Assembly: GCF_002943105.1 (NCBI RefSeq)
Contig: NZ_PTPZ01000002.1
Location: 85,491-149,490 of the forward strand
Direction of reading: 5' to 3'
DNA from: Cloacibacterium normanense
GTDB lineage: Bacteria; Bacteroidota; Bacteroidia; Flavobacteriales; Weeksellaceae
Length of the DNA stretch: 64,000 nucleotides
This document shows, piece by piece, positions 51,473-60,440 of the stretch; the stretch's first letter is position 1, and the number at the start of each line of letters is the position of its first letter. Under the pieces are notes generated by a model, which worked only from the letters and a program-made list of their open reading frames with translations, did not search any database and was not told the origin of the DNA. A program made the position numbers and the translations under genes.

Positions 51473-51856
51473 ATATTTTTCAAAAAAATTTCTCGCTGAT
51501 TTTGCTGATTGAGCAGATTCTTGTGTAAGATTTAAAAATTTCACGCAAAGTTTATCATTCTCTAATCTTTGATTTTCAAAAAAAAGATTTTATAACAACA
51601 AAAAACATATAAAAAACATTACGCTCCTACCGAATGCTGTTTTTAGATTACTTCTAATTCTACACACATTAAATTCCCACGGAATAAAGTTTACCGTAAA
51701 AGGTTCCGTAGGAACCCAATATGTGTAGGAATGTTTCGTCATAAAAAAGGCGTTCCGTAGGAACGCTATCTGAAAAATTGGTTTATTAAGTTTACTCTCA
51801 AAGTTTATAATTTACATTTTCTAATCTTTGACTGCAGATGAAATCTAAATTTATTA
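51473..51856. other. Repeat-bearing spacer after menD
   Basis: This 384-base stretch has no credible gene. It carries low-complexity words (for example TTCACGCAAAG, similar to the spacer near 22640) and the structured element at 51660-51765 with two GTTCCGTAGGAAC hairpins. Confidence 0.55.
51660..51765. repeat. REP-like structured repeat with GTTCCGTAGGAAC hairpins
   Basis: An outer imperfect stem CTACACACATT/AATATGTGTAG (51660-51670 with 51718-51728) encloses two small hairpins: ATTCC-CAC-GGAAT and GGTTCC-GTA-GGAACC (51702-51716). A third hairpin, CGTTCC-GTA-GGAACG (51751-51765), follows. The design resembles bacterial REP/BIME elements. Confidence 0.6.
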
Positions 51857-52089
51857 TTAATCTCTTTTATAAAAAATTAATCTTAAAAGAAGATAAAAAA
51901 CGTTTATAATCAAAACTGTTATTAAAAAATTAAAATTCACCCAAATACTCTTTTTCAATAAATCAATATTCTTAAGCGTCAAAGAATATTCATATGATTT
52001 ATAAAAATTAAACATTGAAAATAAATCTATCAGTAAAACTAAGATAGTTAAAATAGGAAAAGGTATTTTTTAAATTTAAATTTATTCAT
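51857..52089 (-). pseudogene. Frameshifted small two-helix membrane protein
   Basis: On the minus strand, 71 codons are open from a stop at 52070-52072 to a TAA at 51857-51859. They encode two clear hydrophobic helices (IPFPILTILVLLIDLFSMF and FLITVLIINVFYLLLRLIF) with an Asn/Lys loop. No start codon precedes the first helix in this frame. The ATG at 52087-52089 lies in another frame. Adding one base to the run of six T (52066-52071) would join them into a 77-residue protein beginning MNKFKFKK. It is either a real frameshift or a homopolymer sequencing error. No homologue is known to me. Confidence 0.5.
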
Positions 52090-52163
52090 ATTAGTTTAGA
52101 TTCCTACAGAAATCGAAGATTCAACGAAGTCAATGACAAAGTTTACGCTTATTTTTTCAGAAA

Positions 52164-52790
52164 TTAAACATCAAGATAATCAGAACTTTCTGGTAAATTT
52201 ACAATTCTCTCGATAGGATAAATAAACATATCATCGAAATCATTCATGCCATTAATTAACTGAAAATGAGAAAATTCCTTAATATTTTGAAGTGTAATTT
52301 CGGTTTCTTTTATTTTCTTTTCGTGAAGCAAATGTTGGCGCATCACACCGTTTAACAGATAAGTAGTCGGCGTAAACCATTCTTTGCCTTTCAAAAAAAG
52401 AATATTGGTATAAGAAGTATCCGTAATGTGATTGTTTTTCACCACAATGATTTCTTCTGTTTTAGCTTTGGTTTTCATGCGTTCAAACTCCTTTCTATCT
52501 TCAAATTTGAAAGAATAATCGTAAGAATTATTTTCCACCAACTGAAAATTTTCAATTTCGGGAATCGCATAAGGAATGAGTTGCGTAGTGAATTTTTTAT
52601 CTAAATCATACACGATGCGCAGTTTGTACAAACCATCTTCATCATGCTCTAAATTTTTAAAAATTTTAGCCAAATCTATAGAACCTTCTTTGCCAAAATG
52701 AGCAAAAGTTTGGTTCACTCGTTTTTGGTGTAAGTCAAGCAAAAAGGCTTTTTGGTCTTCTATTTTAATGCTTTCAATGAATCGGGACAT
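52164..52790 (-). CDS. pabC: Aminodeoxychorismate lyase-like (class IV aminotransferase fold)
   Basis: This 208-aa PLP enzyme is compact compared with the usual 260-280 aa. The region KAKTEEIIVVKNNHITDTSY, TNILFLKGKEWFTP and LLNGVMRQHLL contains the class IV signature. The PLP Lys is expected near KLRIVYDLDKK but is not certain. It overlaps pabB by 17 bases, so the pair is translationally coupled for p-aminobenzoate and folate synthesis. A branched-chain aminotransferase is unlikely given the length and partner. Confidence 0.85.
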   Translation of the reverse strand: MSRFIESIKIEDQKAFLLDLHQKRVNQTFAHFGKEGSIDLAKIFKNLEHDEDGLYKLRIVYDLDKKFTTQLIPYAIPEIENFQLVENNSYDYSFKFEDRKEFERMKTKAKTEEIIVVKNNHITDTSYTNILFLKGKEWFTPTTYLLNGVMRQHLLHEKKIKETEITLQNIKEFSHFQLINGMNDFDDMFIYPIERIVNLPESSDYLDV

Positions 52791-53751
52791 AAATTTTATT
52801 TTTCATTTCTTGGTATTCATCTGCTAATTTACTCAAATGTGTAATTCCACCGCCACTTCGGAATGTTAAATTTTCACCGTTTTGTTGAATAAACCGAATC
52901 ATCACACAAGAATCTAAACTCTCACCATCAAAATAACCACAAACTCCTGTATAAAAGCCTCTTTCATAAGTTTCGGCTTCTAAGATAATTTCTAAGGTTT
53001 TGGGTTTTGGAGCGCCCAAAATACTTCCTGCAGGAAGTAAGGTTTTCATCAAACTTCCTATTTTATTTTGAAATTCTGGCTTTACTTTTCCCGAAATTTC
53101 AGAACTCATTGCATAGAGATTTTTGTTTCGGGTTTTTAAGAAATCTATCCTCTGGAATTCATCTAATTTTACCCAATCTGCAACCATGCTCAAGTCATTT
53201 CTGAGCAAATCTACTACCGTGTAATGTTCTGCTTTTTCCTTCACCGAGTTTTTTAGTTCATTTATAGCATTTGGAACAGACGCTTCGATAGTTCCTTTCA
53301 TAGGATGTGTAAAAATCTCTTGATTTTTAATTTCTACAAAAGTTTCTGGCGAAAAAAAAGTAAAATTCTCTGGGAGTAAAACTTTATACTTTGCTTCAGA
53401 TTGATAGAAAATTTCTTCTAAAGAAAGATTAGTCTCAATTGGCGTTTCGCAAGTGTAATTAATCAAATAAGAATCTCCCAATTTCAAATGATTTTGCACG
53501 ATTTCGAAGCCTTTTTGGTAATCTTCTTTGGGCTGAGGGAAAGATTTCCACGAGACTTCTTTTGGTTCAAAAGTAAATGGTTGAATATTTTTAAAATTTG
53601 GAAAATCAACCAATATTTTTTGCGCGTCTAAATCTTCTTGACTGAAAATGAGCACTTTTTCCATTAAAAAATCAATCACAAAAAAGAAAGGAACTTTCTG
53701 CAGAGAAAGCTCGTCCATTTCTGAAAATTTCTGTTCGTTGATTTTTAACAT
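52774..53751 (-). CDS. pabB: Aminodeoxychorismate synthase component I
   Basis: This 325-aa chorismate-utilising enzyme is shorter than E. coli PabB (about 450), lacking most of the N-terminal domain. The catalytic core is present: GDSYLINYTCETPIE, FTHPMKGTIEASVPNA (Lys in PMKGT), EHYTVVDLLRNDLSMVAD, and LLPAGSILGAPKPKTLEII, and the C-terminal GVCGYFDGESLDSCVMIRF ending in FRSGGGIT. It adds ammonia to chorismate with PabA, which is absent here. A TAAATTTG box (53756-53763) ends just before the ATG. Confidence 0.92.
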   Translation of the reverse strand: MLKINEQKFSEMDELSLQKVPFFFVIDFLMEKVLIFSQEDLDAQKILVDFPNFKNIQPFTFEPKEVSWKSFPQPKEDYQKGFEIVQNHLKLGDSYLINYTCETPIETNLSLEEIFYQSEAKYKVLLPENFTFFSPETFVEIKNQEIFTHPMKGTIEASVPNAINELKNSVKEKAEHYTVVDLLRNDLSMVADWVKLDEFQRIDFLKTRNKNLYAMSSEISGKVKPEFQNKIGSLMKTLLPAGSILGAPKPKTLEIILEAETYERGFYTGVCGYFDGESLDSCVMIRFIQQNGENLTFRSGGGITHLSKLADEYQEMKNKIYVPIH

Positions 53752-53755
53752 CGCG

Positions 53756-53763
53756 CAAATTTA
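53756..53763 (-). promoter_or_regulatory. -7 box (TAAATTTG) of pabB-pabC
   Basis: Minus-strand TAAATTTG ends 4 bases before the pabB ATG, suggesting a leaderless transcript. Confidence 0.45.
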
Positions 53764-53855
53764 CAAATTAGAACTTGAGATTTCAGAATTTTTAAAATTT
53801 AAACGGTTTATCGTTTTACGATTTTACGATTGCTCTACTTTACATCAAAAAAGAT

Positions 53856-53863
53856 TACTTTTG
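53856..53863 (+). promoter_or_regulatory. -7 box (TACTTTTG) of the first membrane gene
   Basis: TACTTTTG ends 4 bases before the ATG at 53868. Confidence 0.45.
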
Positions 53864-53867
53864 CAGC

Positions 53868-54599
53868 ATGAATCAAGAAAATTTACCAAAGGCAAAAATT
53901 ACTTTAGACGAGGTGATTAATCAGTCTTTTAGATATTGGAAAGCTACGCTTTCGTTTCAGTTTGTGGTGACCGTTTTATATTTTGGGATAATTTTTATTT
54001 CAGGATTTCAGTTGGTGCAGTATTATTTTGGAGAAAAATTATATATTTTCACACCAAAACTTTTACAAGATCCTATAAAATTTAATTTAAAAATAAGAGA
54101 ACTTCTTGCTACGGAAAACGGAAGTTATTTCCAAATTGTTTTGTCATTATTAAAAGCATCACTTTTTCCTTTATTCATTGGTCTTTTCAGAGTTTATACT
54201 TTAATTGATGAAGGCAAAAAACCTAACCTGTCAGAAGTTTTAGATGGATATAAAGGAAGTAACTTCTTCAAACTTTGGGGTTATGCAATTTTCTGGAATG
54301 TAATTTTCAGTTTGGGGATGTCATTCTTTTTCATTCCAGGTGTTTTATGGGTGTTTCTTACTGTTTTTGTAGGTCCGTTATTGTATTTTACTCCTATGAG
54401 AATGCTAGAAGCCATCAATATCAGCGCAAAAGTAGCTTGGGCAAATTGGAAAATTGTTTTACCATGTGCTATCATCGCATTTCTCTTTAGTTATAGCGGA
54501 TTTATCTTATTTTTCGTAGGATTTTTATTCACTTATCCTTTTTGGAATGCTATTATTTATACGCTGTTCAAAAAATTCTTCAGCATTAAATTTGTATAA
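53868..54599 (+). CDS. Multispanning membrane protein, paralogue A
   Basis: This 243-aa protein has about six helices and begins with a cytosolic LDEVINQSFRYWKATLSFQF. The later segments IFWNVIFSLGMSFFFIPGVLWVFL, split by a Pro, and VGPLLYFTPMRMLEAINIS followed by a final VGFLFTYPFW are shared in layout with the next gene. The architecture recalls DUF975 or glycerophosphodiesterase-membrane-domain proteins. Function is unknown. The two genes lie 58 bases apart. Confidence 0.7.
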   Translation: MNQENLPKAKITLDEVINQSFRYWKATLSFQFVVTVLYFGIIFISGFQLVQYYFGEKLYIFTPKLLQDPIKFNLKIRELLATENGSYFQIVLSLLKASLFPLFIGLFRVYTLIDEGKKPNLSEVLDGYKGSNFFKLWGYAIFWNVIFSLGMSFFFIPGVLWVFLTVFVGPLLYFTPMRMLEAINISAKVAWANWKIVLPCAIIAFLFSYSGFILFFVGFLFTYPFWNAIIYTLFKKFFSIKFV

Positions 54600-54657
54600 A
54601 ATGTAACGAAACTTTGAGAAAAATAACTAATTTTGGTAGAACTCAATTGAAAAAATT

Positions 54658-55443
54658 ATGAAAAATTTTACCGAAGTAAACCAACCTATTACACCCAAAA
54701 AGGAAATAGGAAGTATTCTTTCTCATGCATTCGAAAATTTTACGGGAACTTTTTTATATGCATTAGTCTTTGTAGTCATTTACCTTTTAGCGTATTTTAT
54801 TTTTAATGGTCTGTTGTCTTTCTTGATTCCAGGCGGTGGAGATTATCAAAATGAAGTCATGAGAGTAATGAATGATTTTGTAGAAGATAAAAAGTATGAC
54901 CTTAATGCTATTACAGAATTACAAAACAGTTTAGATGCGGCCAGAACTACTGCCGTTATGATTTCTGAAGTGATTTCTAAAAGTATTACTTCTGCGTTAT
55001 TGGCTCCATTAGTGGTAGGAATTATTTACATTTCTTATCAGTTCAATGCCAAAAAAGAGGTAGAATTCGGTGATTTATTCATTGGTTTCAGGCAAAATAC
55101 CGCACAAATCATTATTTACGGATTCATTACTACAGCGCTTATTCAAGCTGGCTTAGAAATCAATATGCTGATTGGCATGTATCTTTCTTTTGCTTTTTTT
55201 ATAGGATTACCGATTGTATTTTTTGAAAATACCTCAGCAATAGAAGGTATTAGAAAATCATTTTCTCTGGTTCATGCTAATTTTATCACGGTATTAGTAT
55301 TGTGGCTTTTAGCAGGAATCATAGCTTCTGCAGGAGTTTTATTTTGCTTAGTTGGAGTTCTATTTACCTTTCCGTTTTTCTTTACTGCAAGATATTCTAT
55401 CTATTCGGCGATTTGCGGAGCACCTTACGAAGTAAAATCTTAA
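54658..55443 (+). CDS. Multispanning membrane protein, paralogue B
   Basis: This 261-aa protein has about six helices. The central GLPIVFFENTSAIEGIRKSFSLV and the end LVGVLFTFPFFFTARYSIY parallel the preceding protein (MRMLEAINISAKVA and VGFLFTYPFW), so the two are paralogues. A charged loop (DFVEDKKYDLNAITELQNSLD) between helices 1 and 2 is specific to this copy. A TAATTTTG box lies at 54628-54635. No catalytic motif is seen. A terminator follows. Confidence 0.7.
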   Translation: MKNFTEVNQPITPKKEIGSILSHAFENFTGTFLYALVFVVIYLLAYFIFNGLLSFLIPGGGDYQNEVMRVMNDFVEDKKYDLNAITELQNSLDAARTTAVMISEVISKSITSALLAPLVVGIIYISYQFNAKKEVEFGDLFIGFRQNTAQIIIYGFITTALIQAGLEINMLIGMYLSFAFFIGLPIVFFENTSAIEGIRKSFSLVHANFITVLVLWLLAGIIASAGVLFCLVGVLFTFPFFFTARYSIYSAICGAPYEVKS

Positions 55444-55463
55444 AATTTTATAAACAATTTACA

Positions 55464-55496
55464 GAAAGCAACAGATTTTACTGTTGCTTTTTTTAT
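55464..55496 (+). terminator. Hairpin terminator after the paired membrane genes
   Basis: AAAGCAACAG/CTGTTGCTTT (55465-55474 with 55481-55490), 6-base loop, T run. Confidence 0.88.
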
Positions 55497-55520
55497 TAAA
55501 TTCGCATTAAAACAAAACAA

Positions 55521-56612
55521 ATGCACCCAGACCAAATCAGCAATAACAAAATCCGTCAAGTTTTCATGTTGGCGGTTATTATCATTCTTTCAGCGATAAT
55601 ATTATACAATCTCAGTGATTTTTTGCCTTCCTTGTTGGGAGCCATCACGTTATATATTATTTCTAGAAGTTGGAATTTTAAACTCGTCGAAGAAAAAGGC
55701 TGGAAACCTTGGGTTGCAGCATTGGTCATTATCTTAATTTGTCTAGTTATTATTGTGATTCCCACGTATTTCACCATTGAAGTTTTAGTCAATAAAATAA
55801 GTGATGCAAAAGCTTATACAGAGAGTATTAACCAATTCTTTTTAAAAATAGAAAGTTATATTCGTGCCAAAACAGGGTTTGAAATATTAAGCGGCGGAAA
55901 TCTAGAAAAAATCACAGGATTTGCTACGCAAGCTTCCACTGCTATTCTGAATACTACTGTTAATATGATTAGTATAATTGTGGGTATGTTTTTCATCTTG
56001 TACTTTATGCTTACTAAAGGAAGATTATTCGAAAGAATTCTTACTTCAATTTCTCCTCTAAAGAAAGCTAATGACCAAAAAATTGGCGAAAAATTCACAA
56101 GAATGGTGATTGCCAATGCGGTAGGAATCCCGGTTGTAGCACTTGTTCAAGCCATAGTTGCATTAATTAGTTATTATATTTTTGACGCTCCAAGTCCTTT
56201 ATTATTGTTTATCCTTACTTTTATTGGTAGTATGATTCCGATTGTGGGAGCGGCTATTATTTATGTTCCTGTCGGTTTATTTATGCTTGCAAGTGGTGAC
56301 ACTTTTGGTGGACTCGGCATTCTAGCTTACGGATTTTTAGTAGTGGGATTGGTAGATAATGTTTTCAGATTTACTTTCTTGAAAAAATTAGAAAACATCC
56401 ATCCATTAAATACCGTTTTTGGAATTATTTTAGGACTAAAGATTTTTGGTTTCTTTGGTTTAATATTTGGGCCGATTTTAGTTTCTATCACTATTCTGTT
56501 GATGCAAATTTATGGAGACGAATTTTCTGAAGAAACTGAAGATTCTCCGAACGACATTGTTCTTCCCGAAAGTGAAACTCCACTTCAGCCAAAAATTGAC
56601 ATTGATATTTAA
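55521..56612 (+). CDS. AI-2E family transporter
   Basis: This 363-aa membrane protein has about eight helices arranged as in the family: two N-terminal pairs, a periplasmic segment (KAYTESINQFFLKIESYIRA), then IIVGMFFILYFMLTKG, GSMIPIVGAAIIYVPVG and KLENIHPLNTVFGIILGLKIFG. Named for AI-2 export, most members export other solutes or act as sodium antiporters, so the substrate is open. The DUF3820 gene starts 4 bases after its stop. Confidence 0.92.
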   Translation: MHPDQISNNKIRQVFMLAVIIILSAIILYNLSDFLPSLLGAITLYIISRSWNFKLVEEKGWKPWVAALVIILICLVIIVIPTYFTIEVLVNKISDAKAYTESINQFFLKIESYIRAKTGFEILSGGNLEKITGFATQASTAILNTTVNMISIIVGMFFILYFMLTKGRLFERILTSISPLKKANDQKIGEKFTRMVIANAVGIPVVALVQAIVALISYYIFDAPSPLLLFILTFIGSMIPIVGAAIIYVPVGLFMLASGDTFGGLGILAYGFLVVGLVDNVFRFTFLKKLENIHPLNTVFGIILGLKIFGFFGLIFGPILVSITILLMQIYGDEFSEETEDSPNDIVLPESETPLQPKIDIDI

Positions 56613-56616
56613 AAAA

Positions 56617-56877
56617 ATGCAAGGAATTAATCCCGAAATACTAAAAGAAATCTGCGAGGTAAAAATGCCTTTCGGAAAACACGCTGGAATCGTTTTAGCA
56701 GATTTACCTATCAATTATTTAGAATGGTTTCACCGACAAGGAATGCCAAAAGGAAAACTCGGCATGCAACTTTCTACGATTTATGAAATAAAAATCAATG
56801 GTTTAATGGATTTACTCACTCCAATTCGTGGCGAAGTGAATTATGAAAAACCAAAGAAGAGGGTTTATAAGTTTTAA
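56617..56877 (+). CDS. DUF3820 family protein
   Basis: This 86-aa protein has the family core: KMPFGKHAGIVLADLPINYL, then WFHRQGMPKGKLGMQL. It resembles putative quorum-sensing-regulated virulence factors, which have an RNase-H-adjacent association in some genomes, but no function is proved. The frame runs upstream into the AI-2E gene; the ATG at 56617 is taken because it gives the usual family length. Likely cotranscribed with the transporter. Confidence 0.85.
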   Translation: MQGINPEILKEICEVKMPFGKHAGIVLADLPINYLEWFHRQGMPKGKLGMQLSTIYEIKINGLMDLLTPIRGEVNYEKPKKRVYKF

Positions 56878-56999
56878 TTTTATGTAAATTCGTAAAGTTG
56901 TTGATTTGTAAAACTTTGAATTATTGCTTATTAAAATTTTTAATATTTTAAAAACAATTTTACGATTTTACAACTATTCAATTTCACGAGTTACATTTT

Positions 57000-58991
57000 T
57001 TACCCTTTCAAAGCTACAATCTCATCTCGCAATTTCGCAGCGGTGATGAAATCTAGATTTTTCGCAGCTGCTTCCATTGCTTTTTGTTTTTCGGCGATGA
57101 GTTTTTCTACATCTACGCTTCCGTAAGTTTCGCGTTCTTCTGCAACTTGACGAATAATTTCTTTCTGCGTGTATTGAGAATCTGGGAAATCTTTACTTCT
57201 TCCCACTAAATTTTCAGAAATTTTCTTATTGAGCGGAGTCGGAACTTTATTGTGTTCTAAATTGTACTGCGTTTGTTTTTCGCGGCGATAATTGGTTTCA
57301 TCAATTGCTTTTTGCATTGAATTGGTGATTTTATCGGCGTACATAATCGCTTTTCCGTTCACGTTTCTCGCAGCTCTACCAATGGTTTGAACCAAAGAAC
57401 GACGAGAACGCAACATTCCTTCTTTATCTGCGTCAAGAATTGCTACCAGCGAAACTTCTGGTAAATCTAAACCTTCTCTCAAAAGATTTACACCCACCAA
57501 AACATCAAATAATCCCGTTCTTAGATCTTGCATAATTTGAATACGCTCCAAAGTTTCTACATCTGAGTGAATATAACGAGTTCTAATCCCAAATCTGGTA
57601 AAATATTTGGTCAATTCTTCTGCCATTTTCTTGGTTAAAGTCGTCACCAAAACACGTTCGTCTTCTTCTACCCTTTTTTGAATTTCTTCAATTAAATCAT
57701 CGATTTGATTCATGGTAGGTCTTACTTCGATAATTGGGTCAAGAAGTCCAGTTGGTCTGATAATTTGTTCGGTGTAAATTCCGCCAGATTTTTCTAATTC
57801 GTAATCAGCAGGAGTCGCCGAAACGTAAATCACTTGATTTTGCATTTCCTCAAATTCTGGAAATTTCAGAGGTCTGTTATCCATCGCTGCAGGAAGTCTG
57901 AAACCGTATTCTACCAAAGCTTCTTTTCTGCTTCTATCGCCACCGTACATTGCATGAACTTGCGGTATGGTTACGTGAGATTCATCAATCACCATCAAAT
58001 AATCTTTCGGGAAATAATCCAACAAACAGAAAGGTCTGGAACCAGGCATTCTTCCGTCCATATAACGAGAATAGTTCTCAATTCCAGAGCAATAACCGAG
58101 TTCTTTTATCATTTCCAAATCTAATTCGGTGCGTTCTTGCAAACGCTTGGCTTCAATCGGTTTATCGATGGAATTAAAAAATTCTACCTGTTTTACCATG
58201 TCGTCCTGGATTTCTCGAATAGCCGAATTTAAAGTTTCTTTAGACGTAACAAATAAATTGGCTGGATAAATATTAATTTGGTCAAAACTAGAAGTTACGT
58301 TTCCTGAAATTACATCAAAACTTTGGATTTTTTCGATTTCATCTCCGAAAAATTGCACTCTAATTCCGTTATCAGCATATGCAGGATAGACATCTATCAC
58401 ATCTCCTTTTACTCTAAACGTACCTCTTGCAAATTCATTTACACTTCTAGAGTACAACGCATTCACCAATTTATGGAGAAAATCTGTTCTAGAAATTTTA
58501 GAATTGACTTCTAATTCTATCAAAGATTTATTAAACTCTGTAGGATTTCCGATACCGTAAATACATGAAACTGAAGCAACGATTAAAACGTCTCTTCTTC
58601 CAGAAAGTAAACTTGCCGTAGCCGAAAGTCTCAATTTTTCTACTTCTTCATTGATAGACAAATCTTTTTCAATGTAGGTTCCAGACGAAGCAATATAAGC
58701 TTCTGGCTGATAATAATCGTAATAAGAAACGAAATATTCTACCGCATTATCTGGGAAAAACTCCTTGAATTCCATAAAAAGTTGAGCCGCCAAAGTTTTA
58801 TTATGCGCTAAAACTAAAGTTGGCTTTTGAACTTTTTCTACCACATTTGCAATGGTAAAAGTTTTACCAGAACCGGTAACACCAAGCAAAGTCTGATATT
58901 TCTCTCCATTTTGTAAACCTTCGGAGAGTTTTTCTATAGCTGTAGGTTGATCACCAGTTGGCGCAAATTCTGAATGGAGTTTGAAATTCAT
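57000..58991 (-). CDS. uvrB: Excinuclease ABC subunit B
   Basis: This 663-aa DNA-damage recognition helicase of nucleotide excision repair has all expected parts. Walker A is LLGVTGSGKTFT, and the beta-hairpin lies in YFVSYYDYYQPEAYIASSGTY. The DEAD-like box is VIDESHV, and GVNLLREGLDLPEV and QTIGRAARNVNG are the helicase motifs. A C-terminal UvrC-binding UVR motif (LIAEKQKAMEAAAKNLDFITAAKLRDEI) closes it. A perfect TATCTTTG box lies 17 bases upstream. uvrA and uvrC are not in the window. Confidence 0.97.
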   Translation of the reverse strand: MNFKLHSEFAPTGDQPTAIEKLSEGLQNGEKYQTLLGVTGSGKTFTIANVVEKVQKPTLVLAHNKTLAAQLFMEFKEFFPDNAVEYFVSYYDYYQPEAYIASSGTYIEKDLSINEEVEKLRLSATASLLSGRRDVLIVASVSCIYGIGNPTEFNKSLIELEVNSKISRTDFLHKLVNALYSRSVNEFARGTFRVKGDVIDVYPAYADNGIRVQFFGDEIEKIQSFDVISGNVTSSFDQINIYPANLFVTSKETLNSAIREIQDDMVKQVEFFNSIDKPIEAKRLQERTELDLEMIKELGYCSGIENYSRYMDGRMPGSRPFCLLDYFPKDYLMVIDESHVTIPQVHAMYGGDRSRKEALVEYGFRLPAAMDNRPLKFPEFEEMQNQVIYVSATPADYELEKSGGIYTEQIIRPTGLLDPIIEVRPTMNQIDDLIEEIQKRVEEDERVLVTTLTKKMAEELTKYFTRFGIRTRYIHSDVETLERIQIMQDLRTGLFDVLVGVNLLREGLDLPEVSLVAILDADKEGMLRSRRSLVQTIGRAARNVNGKAIMYADKITNSMQKAIDETNYRREKQTQYNLEHNKVPTPLNKKISENLVGRSKDFPDSQYTQKEIIRQVAEERETYGSVDVEKLIAEKQKAMEAAAKNLDFITAAKLRDEIVALKG

Positions 58992-59007
58992 ATTTTAGAA
59001 TAAAGAA

Positions 59008-59015
59008 CAAAGATA
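59008..59015 (-). promoter_or_regulatory. -7 box (TATCTTTG) of uvrB
   Basis: Perfect minus-strand -7 consensus 17 bases upstream of the uvrB ATG, just past the BlaR1 terminator. Confidence 0.5.
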
Positions 59016-59033
59016 AAAGAATAAAGACAAAAA

Positions 59034-59057
59034 AAAGAGCAGAAATTTCTGCTCTTT
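59034..59057 (-). terminator. Hairpin terminator after the BlaI/BlaR1 genes
   Basis: A perfect 12-bp stem AAAGAGCAGAAA/TTTCTGCTCTTT (59034-59045 with 59046-59057) followed on the minus strand by about ten T. Confidence 0.88.
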
Positions 59058-59063
59058 AATGAT

Positions 59064-60440
59064 TTAATTAAAAATCATGGTTATTGGCATTTTAAATTGA
59101 GATGCGACTGGCTTTCCATTTAGCGTTCCTGGCTTCCATTCGACTCCTTTTAAGGTTTTTTCTAGAGCATCTTTGGCTGCTGTTTTGAAATTTTCATCAT
59201 CAAATTGATAATTAGCATTATAACTTTTCCCATCTTCAGAAACAATTATGATAAGGACACCTTTTAATGTTCCTTTAGAATTTTTCATTTTACTTCCATC
59301 AAAATTTTCAGCTAATTTATTTCTTAATGCTGCAAGTCCTCCAGGAAATTCTGGTTCTGTTTGAGAAGAAATTTCTTTTACAGGAGGTGGAGGTGGAATC
59401 ATTACTCTATTTTCTTCCTTAACTTTTTCTACCTTTTGCTTTTTAGGTTTAATGGTATCTTTTTTAATTGAGATCATTTCATTTTTAAATGCACTTTTTT
59501 CAATATTTGAAACTTGAGTTCCTGAAAATTGTGTCTCTTCTTTTTTAGCAATTTTTTGAAGAGACTTGTTTACTGTATTTTCAATTTTTGCAGGCACTTT
59601 TTCTACAAAAGCAAAAAATAATAATGCTGATATTGGTAAAGTCAAGTAAGACTTCATTTTGGCTATTTTAGTTAATTTATTGGTCATCATAACAATTCTT
59701 TTTTTAGTGTTGTGTAAATTAAATGGATGTGTAAATAATATTTTTTCTGAAATAAGTTCGTTCAGTATGAGCTTTTGGTAACTAATTATATCTTTATTTT
59801 GGCTTAAAACCGCTTCATCTGCCAGAAATTCATGATTGGTAACAATTGCTTTTCTATAAAAAAAGAATGCAGGATTGAACCAAAATACGCAAAGCATAAT
59901 TTCTATAAAAATTACATCAATGCTGTGTTTTTGATTCACATGAGCTTTCTCGTGAAGAATAATTTTATAATCTATTTTCCCTTCTAAAAAATCACTTTTA
60001 TTAAGAAAAATAGAGTTCCAAAAACTGTAAGGTGTAAATTTATTTTGTTTTAAAATGAATTGATAATGGTCTTGTTTTATTTTTTCTGAAAATCTAATTT
60101 CTTTTATTAGTTTAAAAATTCCCCAAGAAAATTTTAGAAACAGAAGTGAAAATCCTACAATATAAATAGCCCAAAGTATATTTTCTTTAGTAAAAATTGA
60201 TGGCTCTACCAATTTAGTTTCTGGCAAAATCATGAGTTCGGCATTATTTTGACTAATACTTTCCACCACTTCAATACTTTCGTAAGGAATTGATAGTAAA
60301 GGAACTAATACAGAAAATAAAGCACTGATTAAAAGATAAAATCTTTTAAAACGATGGTTCTTTTCTTTTTCTAAAAAAACAAAATACAGTAAAATGAAAA
60401 TTGCAGAAAGTGCAATCATTTTATAAATATAAGTTTCCAT
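59064..60440 (-). CDS. BlaR1-type M56 metallopeptidase sensor fused to a TonB_C domain
   Basis: This 458-aa inner-membrane protein has three or four N-terminal helices and a cytosolic zinc protease motif HEKAH (about residue 167), followed by FWFNPAFFFYRKAI and NHEFLADEAVL. A further helix (YLTLPISALLFFAF) leads to a periplasmic Lys/Pro spacer (MIPPPPPVKEI) and a TonB C-terminal-like domain (PEFPGGLAALRNKL to FKMPITMIF). Instead of the penicillin-binding sensor of classical BlaR1, a TonB_C domain sits outside. It is cotranslated with BlaI (1-base overlap) and should cleave it upon a signal. Confidence 0.9.
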   Translation of the reverse strand: METYIYKMIALSAIFILLYFVFLEKEKNHRFKRFYLLISALFSVLVPLLSIPYESIEVVESISQNNAELMILPETKLVEPSIFTKENILWAIYIVGFSLLFLKFSWGIFKLIKEIRFSEKIKQDHYQFILKQNKFTPYSFWNSIFLNKSDFLEGKIDYKIILHEKAHVNQKHSIDVIFIEIMLCVFWFNPAFFFYRKAIVTNHEFLADEAVLSQNKDIISYQKLILNELISEKILFTHPFNLHNTKKRIVMMTNKLTKIAKMKSYLTLPISALLFFAFVEKVPAKIENTVNKSLQKIAKKEETQFSGTQVSNIEKSAFKNEMISIKKDTIKPKKQKVEKVKEENRVMIPPPPPVKEISSQTEPEFPGGLAALRNKLAENFDGSKMKNSKGTLKGVLIIIVSEDGKSYNANYQFDDENFKTAAKDALEKTLKGVEWKPGTLNGKPVASQFKMPITMIFN

